Assembly (NCBI GenBank): GCA_027943245.1
Contig: JANDJZ010000054.1
Location: 98,501 to 162,500, forward strand
Direction of reading: 5' to 3'
Origin: Acanthamoeba sp. SK_2022b
Lineage: Eukaryota; Discosea; Longamoebia; Acanthamoebidae
DNA length: 64,000 nucleotides
In this document: in pieces, positions 52,877 to 64,000 of the stretch
How the letters are laid out: each line of letters starts with the position of its first letter
Numbering within the stretch: position 1 is the stretch's first letter
Made by a program: the position numbers and the translations under genes
Notes under the pieces: generated by a model
Database searches by the model: none
The model's input: the letters and a program-made list of their open reading frames with translations, nothing else
Told to the model about the DNA's origin: nothing

Positions 52877-55119
52877 ATGGAGAGCAGCGATAAGTTTGAC
52901 GTGGTGGCCAACTTGCCGCTGGAGGTGTCGGTATTCATCTTCAGCTTGCTACCCGCCCCGGATATTGGACGAGGTAAACCCCACAACGTTGACCCTTGAG
53001 AAAAAACGTTTGAACTTGTCTGACGCCAGTTTGGGGGGGGGGGAGGTGGGGGAGAGCAGTGGCGAGAGTTAGCAAGACGTGGAACGAAGTGGCGGCGAAC
53101 GATGCGCTCTGGCGCGTCCTCTACGAACAGCGCTACCGCCAAACGCCCGGCACCCGCGGGCCTACTTTCATGGAAGCGTTCCTCCTCGCAAGAACCTACG
53201 TACCACGCCACTTATGCGCGTCCTTGTATTGGTTGCCATTCCTAAGATACATCTCTCCCAACTCACCTACTCGGGTTAAAAACCAGGCCTGCGAAGAAGG
53301 CGGCGGGCGGGGCCGACGCGATCTGTTCCTGCGGAAGGCGAGGCTGGAGGAGAGATGGCGACGGGGCCAGCATCACAGGACTTCCTTTCAGGCGCATCCG
53401 CACGCCGTCAACGGGGTCAAGTTCCTTTCATCAGACCACGCTCCCCAGCTGCCCGAGCCCTCCGTTGTTAAGGGTGCATGCGTGCATCTACTTGTAGACC
53501 AAGCTCAAGGCTGGCCTCCGACGAGAACTAACTTGGTGGTTGGTGCGGACTTGCAGATAAGAAGGGACGGGGCAAAAGGGACAAGAACAAGACTTCGAGA
53601 GAAGAGGCCACCACGCCCGCCACTTCACCGATGGTGCTCATCACCTGGTCGGACGATACGACCATAAAGATATGGCAACCTCACGTCACCTCTGCCGCCA
53701 CGCCCAGCATAGAATGCAGCCTTGAGCTGTCTGGACATCAGTCTCTTGTGTTCACAGCCGACTCAGATAGCGAGATCATTGTGAGCGGTGGCATAGATGA
53801 GAGGTAAGAGCTGCTGCTGCTGCTGCTTGATGTTGTCCTGCGCTGTGTTCATGCGCGTGGTGATGTGTTTGGCCTGTGCGTGTGATGTGTGTTGTGGCCT
53901 GTGCGTGTGATGTATGTGTATGTGCGTGCGGCGTGCATGTGGATGATACTCTCAGGCTTATTATCTGGTCCATTCGTGATGGGCGGGCGTTGGATGAGAT
54001 TCCTGGCGTACACTCCAGAGGAATTGAGAAGCTGCAGCTTCATAAACAGGTACGCTTCCGCATCATCCTATCCACGCGTGCCAGTAGTAACGTGCATTCA
54101 TTTCGCCGTCCCTGGCTGTAATTGGCAGCAAGTGGTGACTTGCGGAGGCAACGATGCCACGCCTAAGCTGTGGGACATCCAGACCAAGCAATGCTTGGGT
54201 TCTTTTCTCGGCCACAAGGGTCGCGTGTTCACTCTCGCCGCCAACTTTAATGAGCATCTACTCGTCACAGCTGGCAGCGGCTCCACCTTCCGGTGTTGGG
54301 TATTGTATACTCTCGACCCTGGTTTTTTCCTTTTCAGTCACGTCGGTTGTTGCTGTGCTCGTTGACTATGTCGCGATGCACGCAACAGGATATGCGCACA
54401 CACGAATGCACACTCGTGGTAACCAACAAGAGCGACAAGCTGGGCTATAACATGAACGAAGTGTTGCGCCTCGAGGGGCAGATGCTGGCAACAGGCGGTA
54501 CGTTCCAAAAACCTCACCACACACCGCTCGCCGAGGAGTGACGAATAAAAGTTTATATTTAGCGTATTTTACACAAACTCTTCTGTGCTTGCAGACACTG
54601 CCGGAGATGTCAAGATATGGGATCTTCGGCAGTTAGAGCAGAGCGGCCAGGAGGGCTTCTGGCTGAGCCCAGTGACAACGTACTCTCACGGCAATCACAA
54701 CATATGTGGCATCTGGTGCGTTCACCACCCTCCGTTCCCAAAGAGAGAGAGAGAGAGAGAGAGTTGTTTGCCAACTTGGCCCCAAAAAATCAGGAACGAT
54801 GCAAGCAAGCTGGTCACCGTGGGATCCGAGAACGTCCTCAAGTTCTGGGAGTTTAGCGAGAGCAGCTTGTCGCAACCCAGCCACATGCAGCTCTTCTTCG
54901 AGATTCCTGCAACGCCTGCCCGGTACCGGGCCACCTTTCTCTTCTCTCTTCGAGCAGAACCATTGGCCCCTCTCACGCGTTGCCCTTGCGTGTAGGAGCA
55001 TCCAGGGAGACGAACGTGCGCTGGTAATGGGGGCGCGCGATGGTTCGGTCACCATCCTTGACTTTGGCGCTGATGACGAGCGGAAGAGAAGAACCAAGAA
55101 GGATTGCCTCCTCCAGTAG
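52877..55119 (+). CDS. F-box/WD40-repeat protein
   Basis: Likely substrate receptor of an SCF ubiquitin ligase. ATG 52877 opens an F-box: VVANLPLEVSVFIFSLLPAP, intron, VSKTWNEVAANDALWRVLYE. WD40 repeats follow over several exons: AHPHAVNGVKFL, VLITWSDDTTIKIWQPH, LSGHQSLVFTADSDSEIIVSG, LIIWSIRDGRALDEI, VVTCGGNDATPKLWDIQTKQ, FLGHKGRVFTLAANFNEHLL, AGDVKIWDLRQLEQ, SKLVTVGSENVLKFWEF and ALVMGARDGSVTILDF. About seven blades, enough for one propeller. Stop TAG 55117-55119. The substrate is unknown. Exon edges near 53270-53400 are uncertain. Confidence 0.83.
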
Positions 55120-55334
55120 CCAACTATGGTGGGCTACCAGAAGTCCTTAAGGTGGCTGCCGAAGTCAGCCATTCGAGGTTTCATTTACTCGGTTTGGTTG
55201 CTCAACACGTTTTATAAAACGCCCCACCCCAACCCCTACCTCTAAAACTCTCCCCCCTATCTTCGCGTTGCCCCCATTTCGGCTCACCCGAAGAAGAAGA
55301 AGAAGAAACACGAACCACCAGAACCTCTCATAAC

Positions 55335-58300
55335 ATGGCGGACCGACTGGAGCGTATGCTTGAGAACCAGAAGAAGAGGGAGGCTGCCATGCAGCAGAAG
55401 GCCGCTCAGGAGCAGGCAGCCAAGGAGGCTACTCGCAAGGTCCACCATCTTTACCATGTTTTTTTTTCACTCCGACGACCTAGACGTGTGCGCACTCATA
55501 ATCATCAACAGGAAGCACTTGCGCGAGCACCCGCTCCCGCTGTGTCGGCTGCCGCAGCCGCTGCCGACATCGTGGCTCCCATGGAGAACAACAGGAAACT
55601 GAGAAGTACGCTTCCTTCAGAGCTGCTTCTGCAGTCTTTTTTTCACCAACTACCCTCTTCCTCTCCCCTCCTTTTCTTGCCCTGCACACCCTGTCACTAT
55701 CTCACCTCTCTCTCTCTCTCTCTCCGTTCCCCCACCACGCTGTGTGCGCACAGAGTCCATCTTGGCTCCGTTGCCAGCGGTGCAGCGCGGCAAGCCCACG
55801 CTGATTGGCGGCGACCCGCAAGGCGAGAACATCCTCTACTGCCTGGGCAACGATGTCATCATCCGCTCTATCCAGGCACGCCTTCCCCCATCTCTCTCTC
55901 CCATTGCGTGCGTGCGTGCGTGCGCTCTTCAGTACTGACTGTGGTAACGAACGCACGCAATAACGTTGGGGGGGGGGGTGCAGAATCCGCTTTATGCCGA
56001 CCTGTATGTCGAGCACCCGCGCGCCACGACCGTGGCCCGCTACTCGCCCGACAGGCGTTGGATTGCCTCTGCCGGTTGGTTTCTCCCTTGTCCTCCTCCT
56101 CTCTCTTCATTCTCTCATGCTTCCGGCAACGTGCAGACGAGAGGGGCATCGTGAGGGTCTGGCACGCGCATGAGGTGGTGCAGGGTGTCTACTTCAAGCT
56201 CAAGTCAGAGAAGCCCGCTCTCGCCGGCGCCGTGCTCGACTTGGCCTGGTCCCCCGATTCCACCAAGATCGTCGCGGTGGGCCATGGGCGCGACAAGTAC
56301 GGCGAAGTGTTCGACATGGAAACCGGCTCGTCGCGTGGCATCATTACCGGCCACTCTAAGGCCATCAACGTACGCTGGCCACCCTCTCCCCAGCCATTGG
56401 TGTGCTAGCCCTGACCTATGCTCGACATCTTGTGTGTGTGTGTGTGTGTGTGTGTCTTGGGGGGGGGGATCGCGACAAACACAAATTAGTCGGTGGACTA
56501 CAGGCCCAAGTCGCCCTTCCGCGTGATCACGGGCGGCGAAGACCTGACGCTCAACTGGTATGCGCATGCATTGCCTCCCCCAATTATGAACCAATGGGGA
56601 GCATGCTCAGCAGAAGGGAGCGTTGCTCGGGGGCCACTGCAGGTTCGAGGGTCCCCCCTTCAAGTGGCATCACGGCATGCACGAGCACCAGCGGTTCGTC
56701 AACTGCGTCAGGTTCTCCCCCAACGGCGACCTCGCCATCTCCGTCGGTTCCGACAAGTTGGCGGTGCTCTTCGATGGCCAGACCGGCGAAAAGAAGGGCG
56801 CCTTTACCACGGAACACACGGGAGGCATCTACTGCGTCTCGTGGTCTCCGGACGGCTCGCAAGTTCTCACCTCGTCGGGCGACAAGACCTGCAAGCTGTG
56901 GGACGTCGAGACCGGCAAGTCGGTCACGTATGCGCTCCCCTAAGCTCTCTCCGCTCTTTCCCGTTGGCACTTGCTCACCTCATTACAACCGCGCGCGCGC
57001 GCGTTTGTGTGTCGTGTCGACCAACTACCACAGCACGTTCACGTTCGGCAGCGCAGTGGAAGACCAGCAGGTGGGCTGCCTCTGGCAGGGCAACTACCTG
57101 CTCTCGCTCAACCTGCGGGGCCACCTGTCCTACCTCGACCCCAGCAGCCCCAACAAACCCAGCAAGGTCATCAAGGGCCACAACAAGTCGATCGAGTCGC
57201 TGGCCTACCACAAGCCGTCCAACTCGCTGTACACCGGCTCCTACGATGCCGTGGTGACGCGGTGGGACGAGACCGACGGCAGCATGGAGGAGGTCGCTGG
57301 CGATGGCCACAAGAACGCCGTCATCGCGTTGGCCATGCAGGGCGACAATCTCGTCAGCGCTGCCATCGACGACTCGGTCCGCGTTACTCCTCACGGTGCC
57401 GACTTCACGTACGTGCACACATGCCTCCAACCTCGTGTGTTGCTGGCGTAGGGCTGGCCTGGCCATTCACACAGTTAACTTACGAAGCAACGCTCTCTCT
57501 TGCGTTGGGCGTGTTGTTCCTTGGCAGTGGCCAGACCACCTCAGTTGGTGGTAAGCCCTTCGGTCTGGCCGTTTCGCCCACCGAGCCTGGTCTCGTCGTC
57601 ACCGGCACTTTTGACCAGAAGGTCTAGAGCAGCCCTTTTCGCCATCCGAGCGCGCGCGCTCTCTCTCTCTCTCTCTCTCTCCTCTCGCTCTTCCCCCTCC
57701 CCGGTTCTCGTTTGCTTGGCCTGACATGTGTTTCGTGTGTGATTTGCTGCAGGTCCACGTTATCCGCGGTGGGCGTGTGGTGTCGTCCAAGGCTGTCGGG
57801 TGGACTCCGCTGTCCTTCGCCTTCTCGGCTGATGGGCGCCAAGTGGCGGTGGGCTCCGACAACAACCGCATCTACGTGTACGATATCTCCGGCGACAACC
57901 TCGCCAACGAGAAGGCTCTGGAGGGCCACCGCGCCGGCGTCTCCGCTCTGGCTTTCTCGCCGGATGGGCGCCACCTGGCGTCGGGCGACAAGAACAGGGA
58001 GATCCTCATTTGGCAGGAGGGCAAGATTGTCATTAAGGACTGGCAGTACCACTCTGCCAGGATCAACAAGCTAGTCTGGAGCCCCGACTCCAAGTTCCTC
58101 GCCTCGGCCTCGCTCGACACCAACATCATCATCTGGAGCGTCGAGGTGCGTCTGGCGACCAGCAACCTTGCACACACGCACACCAGACCGCTTACCTCTC
58201 CCTCTCCTCACACACACACCCACCCACTCGCACTCTTCTCTCTGGCAGACGCCCAACAAGCGGCTCACCATCACCGCCGCCCACCACGGCGGCGTGAACG

Positions 58301-58383
58301 ACCTCACCTGGCTCGATCGGGCCACCCTTGCCTCTGTTGGGCAGGACTGCACCACCCGCACCTGGAACGTGCAGTGGGAGTGA
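55335..58383 (+). CDS. AIP1: Actin-interacting protein 1 (WDR1), with N-terminal extension
   Basis: Cofactor of ADF/cofilin in actin filament disassembly. The AIP1 core starts at about 55755 with LAPLPAVQRGKPTLIGGDPQ and NILYCLGNDVIIRSIQNP, exactly the usual N-terminus of AIP1. Two WD40 propellers follow: VEHPRATTVARYSPDRRWIA, IITGHSKAIN, VDYRPKSPFRVITGGED, HHGMHEHQRFVNCVRFSPNG, IYCVSWSPDGSQVLTSSGDK, VIKGHNKSIESLAYH, LFTGSYDA-type repeat, LAVSPTEPGLVV, ALAFSPDGRHLASGDKNREI, LVWSPDSKFLASASLDTNII and VNDLTWLDRATLASVGQD. Ends TWNVQWE, stop TGA 58381-58383. Before the core, ATG 55335 starts an extra ~75 residues (RLERMLENQKKREAAMQQK and an Ala/Pro segment), which may form a helix. I do not know this extension in animal or yeast AIP1. 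Confidence 0.93.
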
Positions 58384-58682
58384 GCTGGCGCGCATGGTTA
58401 ATGGTTTTAGCAGCTTCTCCATAAAGACTTTTCACGGGGTGACGCTAAGAATAAGACCTGTGGTTGCTGCCCACTCAGCGGCCTGAATCAACGTTGCTCA
58501 GAGATGTTGGTGCAAGCGAGAGTATTGTTTAAGCACAATGCAAGGGGTTCAGGTCTTAGCCAAGGGTAGAACCCAGCCATTTTGGCTTGGTCGAACGCTG
58601 GGCGAACTCTTACCACGGTCTTTCCATTTTATTAATTTCGTCCTTCATTTTTTTCCCCGACAAACCGCGGCATTATTACAAG
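58384..58682. other. Intergenic region after AIP1
   Basis: About 300 bp with no recognisable gene; presumably the AIP1 3' UTR and the promoter of the next small ORF. Confidence 0.6.
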
Positions 58683-58976
58683 ATGAGGCGACAGCAGCAG
58701 CAACGCAACGACGACGACGACGACGAGGCTGAGGCCAAAGAAGATGTGGAAGAAGAAGAAGAAGCTTCTCCTCCGAAACGCCCCTGCCTTGGCCCACATG
58801 TTTGCACCCAATGTTCGTCAAACTTCCCATTGGAGCACATACAACAGGTTCATGCAGCTGTGGCGGACCACACCTGCCCCCACTGTGAACAAGTCTTCCC
58901 ATCAAGCAGTTCTCTTCCACAACATCTGTGCAAAACAGCCAAGGTCACACGTAGAGATACTTTGTGTACACTGTGA
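58683..58976 (+). CDS. Small acidic C2H2-type zinc-finger protein (possible)
   Basis: Open frame of 97 codons with ATG 58683. It begins Gln-rich (RRQQQQRN), continues with Asp/Glu runs and ends with two finger-like motifs: CTQC with H-x4-H after it, and CPHC followed after 12 residues by HLC. The spacing of the first is shorter than a classical C2H2 finger. It may be spliced further; expression is unproven. It sits at the boundary to AT-richer, repeat-like sequence. Confidence 0.42.
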   Translation: MRRQQQQRNDDDDDEAEAKEDVEEEEEASPPKRPCLGPHVCTQCSSNFPLEHIQQVHAAVADHTCPHCEQVFPSSSSLPQHLCKTAKVTRRDTLCTL

Positions 58977-60229
58977 TTGTGAGTTGATGACATCCAGGGA
59001 CCACAGGCACAGACACAAATGGGTGCCCAAAACAATGCAACCCCTAACCCTATGGAACTTGGTGTTTGCAGGTTGTGTGTAGCTGGGCTCAGGAGCATGG
59101 ATCACTGACATCATCAGCGTCCACTTGCGGATGACGTTGGTGTTAATGTTTCTTTTGATGTTGACATTGGAGAGAACATGCAATCACAGTGTACATGAAT
59201 GGCACTGGTACTTGAGTGGGATTGATTCCCAAGACTGTGATGGGTTTGCTTGGCAGGATAACGTGTCTGCATTTGTAGTGAACCTTTGGCCTGGAATGGC
59301 CGTTCAAGCTTAGGTTGGTGGGTGTTAGGGTTCAATGTCATGCCAGTTGTTATGGTGTGTAGCAAACAACCTCTCCATGTGGTGTCTGCACAACAGTTAG
59401 GGATCAGGGTTTAGGCCTTGACTATCTCTGCGTGTTTGCATTTCATGTCAACCAGGGGTCAAGCACTGTCTCGCTGTGGGGAGCTTCCATAGTTGACGTT
59501 ATGGTGATTATTATTGTAGCAGTCACTTGGCAACTGGTCAGTGTACGTAGTCCAGGATACCAGAGATTACATTGCTGAGTGATTAAGGTCACCTGCTGTC
59601 ACAGTCTAGCATAAATCGAAACAACCCCACCTGTTTTATGTGCTACAACACTTTGCAAAATTGTGTGACCATTTTCTATTGATCTAGGCGTTAAATTTGA
59701 CTAAATCAACCAAGAAGAAGGAAATCATCAGGAAATTTTGTTTTCTCAACAGGATTCCACCATGATGCCTCCTTTTTTCCTGCCACAACTTTCTGTGCCT
59801 TGAATTTGCCTGCTTTGGCGCACCCTGCATATTGGCTGGACATCAAATCGTCCCATTGGAGCTCCCAAACGTTTCAGGAGGTTCAGCTTTGGAGTTATCA
59901 GGACATCAGCATGCTCACCACTACCACTATTAAATTACTGGGATCCTTTTGGCCCATCACCACAACACAATCACCTAGACCAACTTGGTGGGTGGCCTCA
60001 GCATAGGTACCTTGCTCCACAGGCAGTTGTTCTTGCATAGCCATCAGAGCACACTGAGGTGGCCTGCTGCAGTCATGGTCCTTGCAGAGTCCATAATGCA
60101 AACACACCACAAAAGCCATTAGTTTGTTATACTCATGTCCCTTCTCCAAACCACAACTGTGGATGTGACTGTGATTTTTGCATCTCTTGACTGCGGCCAT
60201 GCCTCTATGTTTGGTAGTAGTAGTAAATG
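58977..60229. other. Gene-poor AT-richer region
   Basis: About 1.25 kb whose composition differs from the GC-rich genes to the left. A Cys/His-containing frame on the minus strand (60200-59898, with KDHDCSRPPQC and LPVEQGTYAEATHQ) is the longest; I do not recognise it and it may belong to a repeat. No splice structure or known domain is seen. Confidence 0.5.
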
Positions 60230-60361
60230 TGGACAGGGAGGAGCCCCTTAAGGGGGTCTAGAGTGTGAGCTCCCTCCCTGTGTCCCTGGTTTTTGGTTGG
60301 CTTATGTTATTCCCTTAAGGGTTCCTCTGGCAACCTTTCTTATTTCTGTGATCTTTTTCCT

Positions 60362-60901
60362 TCATAGATCCCACATTTCCTTGGCGCACATGCACATGAT
60401 GCTGAGGATGTCATGGAGGCTCTCTTCTGTGTTGGCTGCTGGGATTCCCCATTGAAGTATTGCTTTTCCAAGTGCATCAGGGCAGTAGCCTAGGGCGCCC
60501 ATTTTGCCATTGTAGCAGGCTAGTTGTACTTGTGGGTCAGTCATGTTGGCGGTGCCATTTTGGTTATGGTTGAACCATAAGGTGATGTGTTCAGCTTTAA
60601 GTGTTGTGAGGGTGGACTTCTCTTGGATGAGTTTGATAATTTCTAGGTTTCTGGCTTCCTGTATTGGGAGTGTTACCTGGCATTCAGAGTAGACATGGTG
60701 GTGCATGTCTTTTTTGTCTGGCTGCGCCTCCTGTCTGTAGAGTATGGCTGTGTCGGCTCCACATGGAGTGTCTGATGTGCATAAGGGGCACTCTTGCATA
60801 CTGTGTACCATTTTGTTGATTTGCCACCTTTCTGTATTGTTTTCTGCAGGCACCTCTTTGGCAATCCATATGTTGTTCATGTGTTCCCAGTAGAGATGCA
60901 T
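60362..60901 (-). pseudogene. LINE ORF2 C-terminal Cys/His domain
   Basis: Frame of 179 codons with CPLCTSDTPCG followed about 35 residues later by HHHVYSECQ, resembling the zf-RVT type end of plant and protist LINE ORF2. It is the 3'-terminal coding part of the element; ends with a stop at 60362-60364. Confidence 0.6.
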
Positions 60902-61417
60902 GTGCTCTGTGTTTGGTGTCTGCGATTTCAGTCTGGCCTTGTAGGCCCATAGTCTTGTGTTGCCCTCCCTGGCTACGTAGGGTACCTGTGACTTGCCATT
61001 GTCTGTGTGTGCGTCCTGAAGGTACTCTCCTCTGGATACACGTTTTTGCTGTGTTTCTTCCCTGCTTAGGGTGTGTCTGTGTAGTGTGATTTCTTTCAGT
61101 CCTGCTTCAATGAGTTCCTTGTTGGTTTATTAGGGCTACATTGTCTAGGGATGTGGAGGCATCTCTAGTGTACGTGCTGGTAGGGTGTGCTCTGGCTTCA
61201 GTGGCCAGCCTGTCTGCTTTTGTGTTGTCCTTCTACAAGGCTGTTGAAGTCTGCCCCATGCCATTCCCTTAGTGCTTTCATTTTTTCTTTCCATTTGGCG
61301 AGTTGTATGCCTCCTATGGCCTGGTATCTGTTGTTTTTTTCCTAAATATGGCTGGGTATATAGGTGAATAGGGTGTTTAGTTTGTGTTGGTTTCTCTTGT
61401 TAGTTTGATGCTGGCCT

Positions 61418-61687
61418 TTATGATGCTGCATCCTTCAGTGTTTGCTTGGCGCCCCTTTTTCCATGACAACTATCATAGTTGTCTATGGCAGTGACTGCAC
61501 TGGTACAGTCTGTCACTATTTCCAGGTTGGTGTTAGGGGCTTTTTGTAGTGCAATGAGTATGGCCACTATCTCTCCAACGAAGGAGCCTCCATTGGTGAT
61601 GAGGGTTTTTTCTTGTAGTGTTGGGTGTTCTCCTGTGTATACTGCTGCAGTGGTGGTGCCATCTTTGTGTCCTCCATCAGTCCACAT
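61418..61687 (-). pseudogene. LINE RNase H domain
   Basis: Short frame with the RNase H1 catalytic pattern: Asp in MWTDGGHKDG, Glu in SFVGEIVAILIAL and Asp in EIVTDCTSAV. It belongs to the retrotransposon, lying 3' of the RT. A downstream stop separates it from the C-terminal domain, and the fourth acidic residue is not visible. Confidence 0.8.
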
Positions 61688-62156
61688 CCTGATGGTGTTG
61701 GTGGCATAGTTTCTGTGTGTGTACCCTTCTGTTTCGTCCAGTGAGATGGGTGTGGTTATTGGATTTGCCTCTACATTGGTGTGGTCCTTTTTTTGGCTGC
61801 TTGCTGTAGTGTTATAAGTTCTGTGATGTCTTGGGGTTGGCTTTGTAGGGCATGGTGACTGTGTTACAGTATTGCTTTAGTTGCTCGGTTTGGGAGGGCA
61901 GTTGTTTCCATTGTGTGATGCTGAGTTTGTATAGTTTTTGCAGGACTGCATTGTTGTTGCTGCAACCTATGTGTATTTGTGATGGGTCTCTAATATTGAT
62001 AACTGGCACTATTTCCAGCATTTTTAGGGCAGTGTGCCATCTGCCTAGTGTGTTGTGTGGGGTGGGTAGGTTGGCCATGTTGGCTAGAATGGTATCAGAG
62101 GCAATGGTATTGGCGTCCAGGTATAGGGCCATACTGCTGAGGTCCAAGAGGCCTAG

Positions 62157-63710
62157 GCCTCCTTTGTTTTTGGCCATGAAGATGGGGTCATTGTCATATC
62201 ATTTGGATAGTCCCATTCTGTGTTGGCACTGGCCATGCTATTGTTGATACGTTGCAGTATATCAGGTTTAAGGGGGACCACATGCATGCTGTATGTTAGT
62301 ATTGCAGATGCAGTGGCGTTGAGCACTGCTGCCATTAGGTCAGCTGGGAGGCGTTTGTTTCTTAGCTTTGCCAGGCTGGTCATTGCCTTGGTGTTGATTT
62401 CCTTGATTTGTTTGTCCCAATTAAGGGTCAGGCTGATCCATATGCCTAGGTACTTGTAGTGTTCGCTTGGCCCTATTTTACTGATGTGGGTGTTATGGTA
62501 GAACAGGTTATATGACTGTTCTTGTGCGTTTGTGGTGTATCCTGACTTGCTGGTGTTGATGGTGAGGTTGTGGTGGTCATAGTACTGGGTTAGCTTATTG
62601 ATGTCTATGTCTGTTTTGTTGCGACCTAGTAGTACTATGTCATCACAGTATGCTAGCAGGGAGAGTTTGAGCTGGCTACTGAAGGTGTATCCTGCTTTGT
62701 TGTCCTCTTCTATCCATTTGATGAGTGGGTTGAGGAAGATAATAAAGAGTAAGGGTGAGAGGCCATCCCCTTGTCGGACTCCTTTGGCATACTGGATCTT
62801 TTCTGTGAGTTTGTTGTTGATTTTTAGCTGTATGGTGCACTGTTCTGTAGCTTGCTAAGGATAGTTTTGTTGAAGGCTTCATATAGTCTAGCTGTAAGGA
62901 TGTTAGTGTATAGTTTGTATTGGACTTGTAGTAGTGTGATAGGCCTGTAGTTTCCTGGGTGTGCCTTGTCCCCATCCTTATAAATTAATGTGACAGCTGC
63001 CTCCCTCCAGCTGTCAGGTATATGCTCTCCTTTTAGGCATTTATTGAACATCATGGTGAGTGTGTCTACTAGTTCGTTGGGTAGTATTTTCAATGCTACA
63101 GCTGGTATGCCATCTGTTCCAGGGGTGGTGTTTTTCATTTTTTTGATTGCCTTTTTGACCTCATCCTTGGTAATGGGTTGGTTTAGGTTGGTGTTCTGTT
63201 CTGCATTTATCTTTTGGATGTGTGGTATCCAGGGTTCCTCACCCTGGTTGTCAGGTGTTTTTGTGAAGAGGTGTCCCCACCACTTTGCAAACTCTGTTTT
63301 TATTGTCTCTTCATCCATGTAGTACTGTTCAGTGCCATTTTCTGTGGTTCTGACTGCTTTGATGGGGTGTTGTGCCTGTTTTCTGGTTCCAGGGAGTCGC
63401 CAGAATTCTCTAGGGTTAGAGTGTCTGGCTTTAATGAGGTTGTGCGTGTATCTGCGCATATTCTTGTCTACCATGGATTTGTGTTCTCTTTTTATGGTTT
63501 TGTTGAGGGCGCTTTGGTGCTCCATGAGTAGTGTTAGCATCTTTTCTATGTGTGGTACGCAGTACCTGAGCGGCACGGTGATTTCTTCACCTATCAGGCG
63601 CTCTTGTGTGTCTTTGCTCAGGTTTGGTGCTTCCTTGTGTCTGAGTGCCAGGGTTAGTGCATTGATTGCTTTGTTGACGTCTCAGCGTCTTTTCTTGGTG
63701 ACACTACCTG
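62157..63710 (-). pseudogene. LINE reverse transcriptase domain, broken
   Basis: The upstream part reads IKKMKNTTPGTDGIPAVALK, then IPDSWREAAVTLIYKDGDK and NYRPITLLQ, standard RT blocks. An in-frame TGA lies at about 63678 (context CGC-TGA-GAC, one transition away from a sense codon). At about 62840 the frame shifts, and the block with catalytic motif A (the first Asp) is absent: sequence jumps from LYEAFNKTILSKL to AKGVRQGDGLSPLLF. The catalytic box of motif C is YCDD rather than the usual YADD/FADD (about 62640). Downstream linker LRNKRLPADLMAAVLNATAS is also recognisable. The copy cannot encode an active RT. Confidence 0.85.
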
Positions 63711-63899
63711 TTGTGTTCCAGTATGGTGTGGGCGTTTTGCCCTTGGTTACTGGTATGACTTTATCTATGGCTGAGTTTTAGATAGTTGTAAGGTGTGTAT
63801 AATTCTTGCATGCTTGTGTCTCCATTACTATCAGTTGTGTCTTGTTGGCTGGTGATGGTGTGTATCTGTTTCTGTAGGGCGTCTCGTTCACATTGGTGG

Positions 63900-63931
63900 T
63901 GAGGTGGTCAATATATTGATTGACCACCTCA
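63900..63931. repeat. Perfect 13-bp inverted repeat with 6-nt loop
   Basis: Arms 63900-63912 and 63919-63931 (TGAGGTGGTCAAT and its complement) flank ATATTG. It lies in or just 5' to the retrotransposon coding remnant and could form a stable hairpin. Confidence 0.9.
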
Positions 63932-64000
63932 ACAGAAAGACCTCTCCAGAAATTGTTAATGGCTGTGGAGCCTCAAGCCTCAGAGCTTCTCACTGTGGTG

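Larger units (their letters stand above)
60230..64000 (-). mobile_element. Degenerate non-LTR retrotransposon (LINE) with RT and RNase H, 5' end outside window
   Basis: Minus-strand remnant of an ORF2-type polyprotein, entering from the right edge. Order is RT, post-RT linker, RNase H, C-terminal Cys/His domain, as in I/ingi-like clades that carry RNase H. The sequence is AT-richer than the host genes and broken by a stop, a frameshift and an internal loss in the RT. The 3' end is tentatively near 60230, where a (TAC)4-like short repeat (plus-strand gtagtagtagta) could be the tail. No target-site duplication could be identified because the 5' end is missing. Confidence 0.85.

Noticed and set aside
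59038..59055. Telomere-like CCCTAA units
   Set aside because: Only about two imperfect units, with no array; not a telomere.
61418..61687. Host RNase H gene
   Set aside because: It is in the order and strand of a LINE polyprotein, is short, and shares the AT-rich composition of the element.

Overview
This is a 64 kb piece of a compact, GC-rich protist nuclear genome. Genes are split by many short GT-AG introns (mostly about 50-120 nt) and neighbouring genes are often under 200 bp apart. The gene set (copine, frizzled-like 7TM receptor, ArfGAP/PH, AIP1, dynactin p25, phage-type mitochondrial RNA polymerase, bacterial-looking enzymes) and the G/C homopolymers in introns suggest an Acanthamoeba-like amoebozoan. 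That assignment is an inference from gene content and style, not a database match.

Layout. 0-6.3 kb: 3' part of a bacterial-type topoisomerase III gene, then a bacterial-style family 4 glycosyltransferase. 6.9-11.4 kb: frizzled-like receptor (+) and a PH/coiled-coil protein (-). 11.8-17.8 kb: divergent PPM phosphatase and GEP4-like phosphatidylglycerophosphate phosphatase (+), then LYR-motif protein and spliceosomal SF3A2 (-). 17.9-24.8 kb: copine fused to a FYVE finger (+), polytopic membrane protein (-), C7orf50/WKF nucleolar-type protein (-), and a doubtful small ORF. 25.3-33.9 kb: mitochondrial RNA polymerase (-), dynactin p25 and a sedolisin/TPP1-type protease (+), eEF1A-lysine-methyltransferase-like enzyme (-). 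34.1-42.9 kb: a protein with two ArfGAP and about four PH domains, and cytosolic leucyl-tRNA synthetase (+). 43.1-43.3 kb: what looks like a circularly permuted tRNA-Leu(UAA) gene (-). 43.5-49.2 kb: ankyrin-DUF2199 fusion and mitochondrial 3-hydroxyisobutyrate dehydrogenase (-). 49.7-58.4 kb: USP53/54-like deubiquitinase, F-box/WD40 protein and AIP1/WDR1 (+). 58.7-64 kb: gene-poor, AT-richer sequence ending in a degenerate non-LTR retrotransposon (-) that runs off the right edge.

The strongest unusual signal is at 43.08-43.29 kb. On the minus strand the T arm and 3' acceptor strand of a tRNA lie upstream of its 5' acceptor strand, D arm and anticodon arm. The two acceptor strands pair perfectly, consensus B and A boxes are present in reversed order, a 7-bp leader/trailer helix can form, and a T7 Pol III terminator follows. 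Several fusion proteins (copine-FYVE, ankyrin-DUF2199, double ArfGAP with one degenerate copy) also deserve attention. Most genes are ordinary housekeeping genes; I see no operon-like system, CRISPR array or virus.
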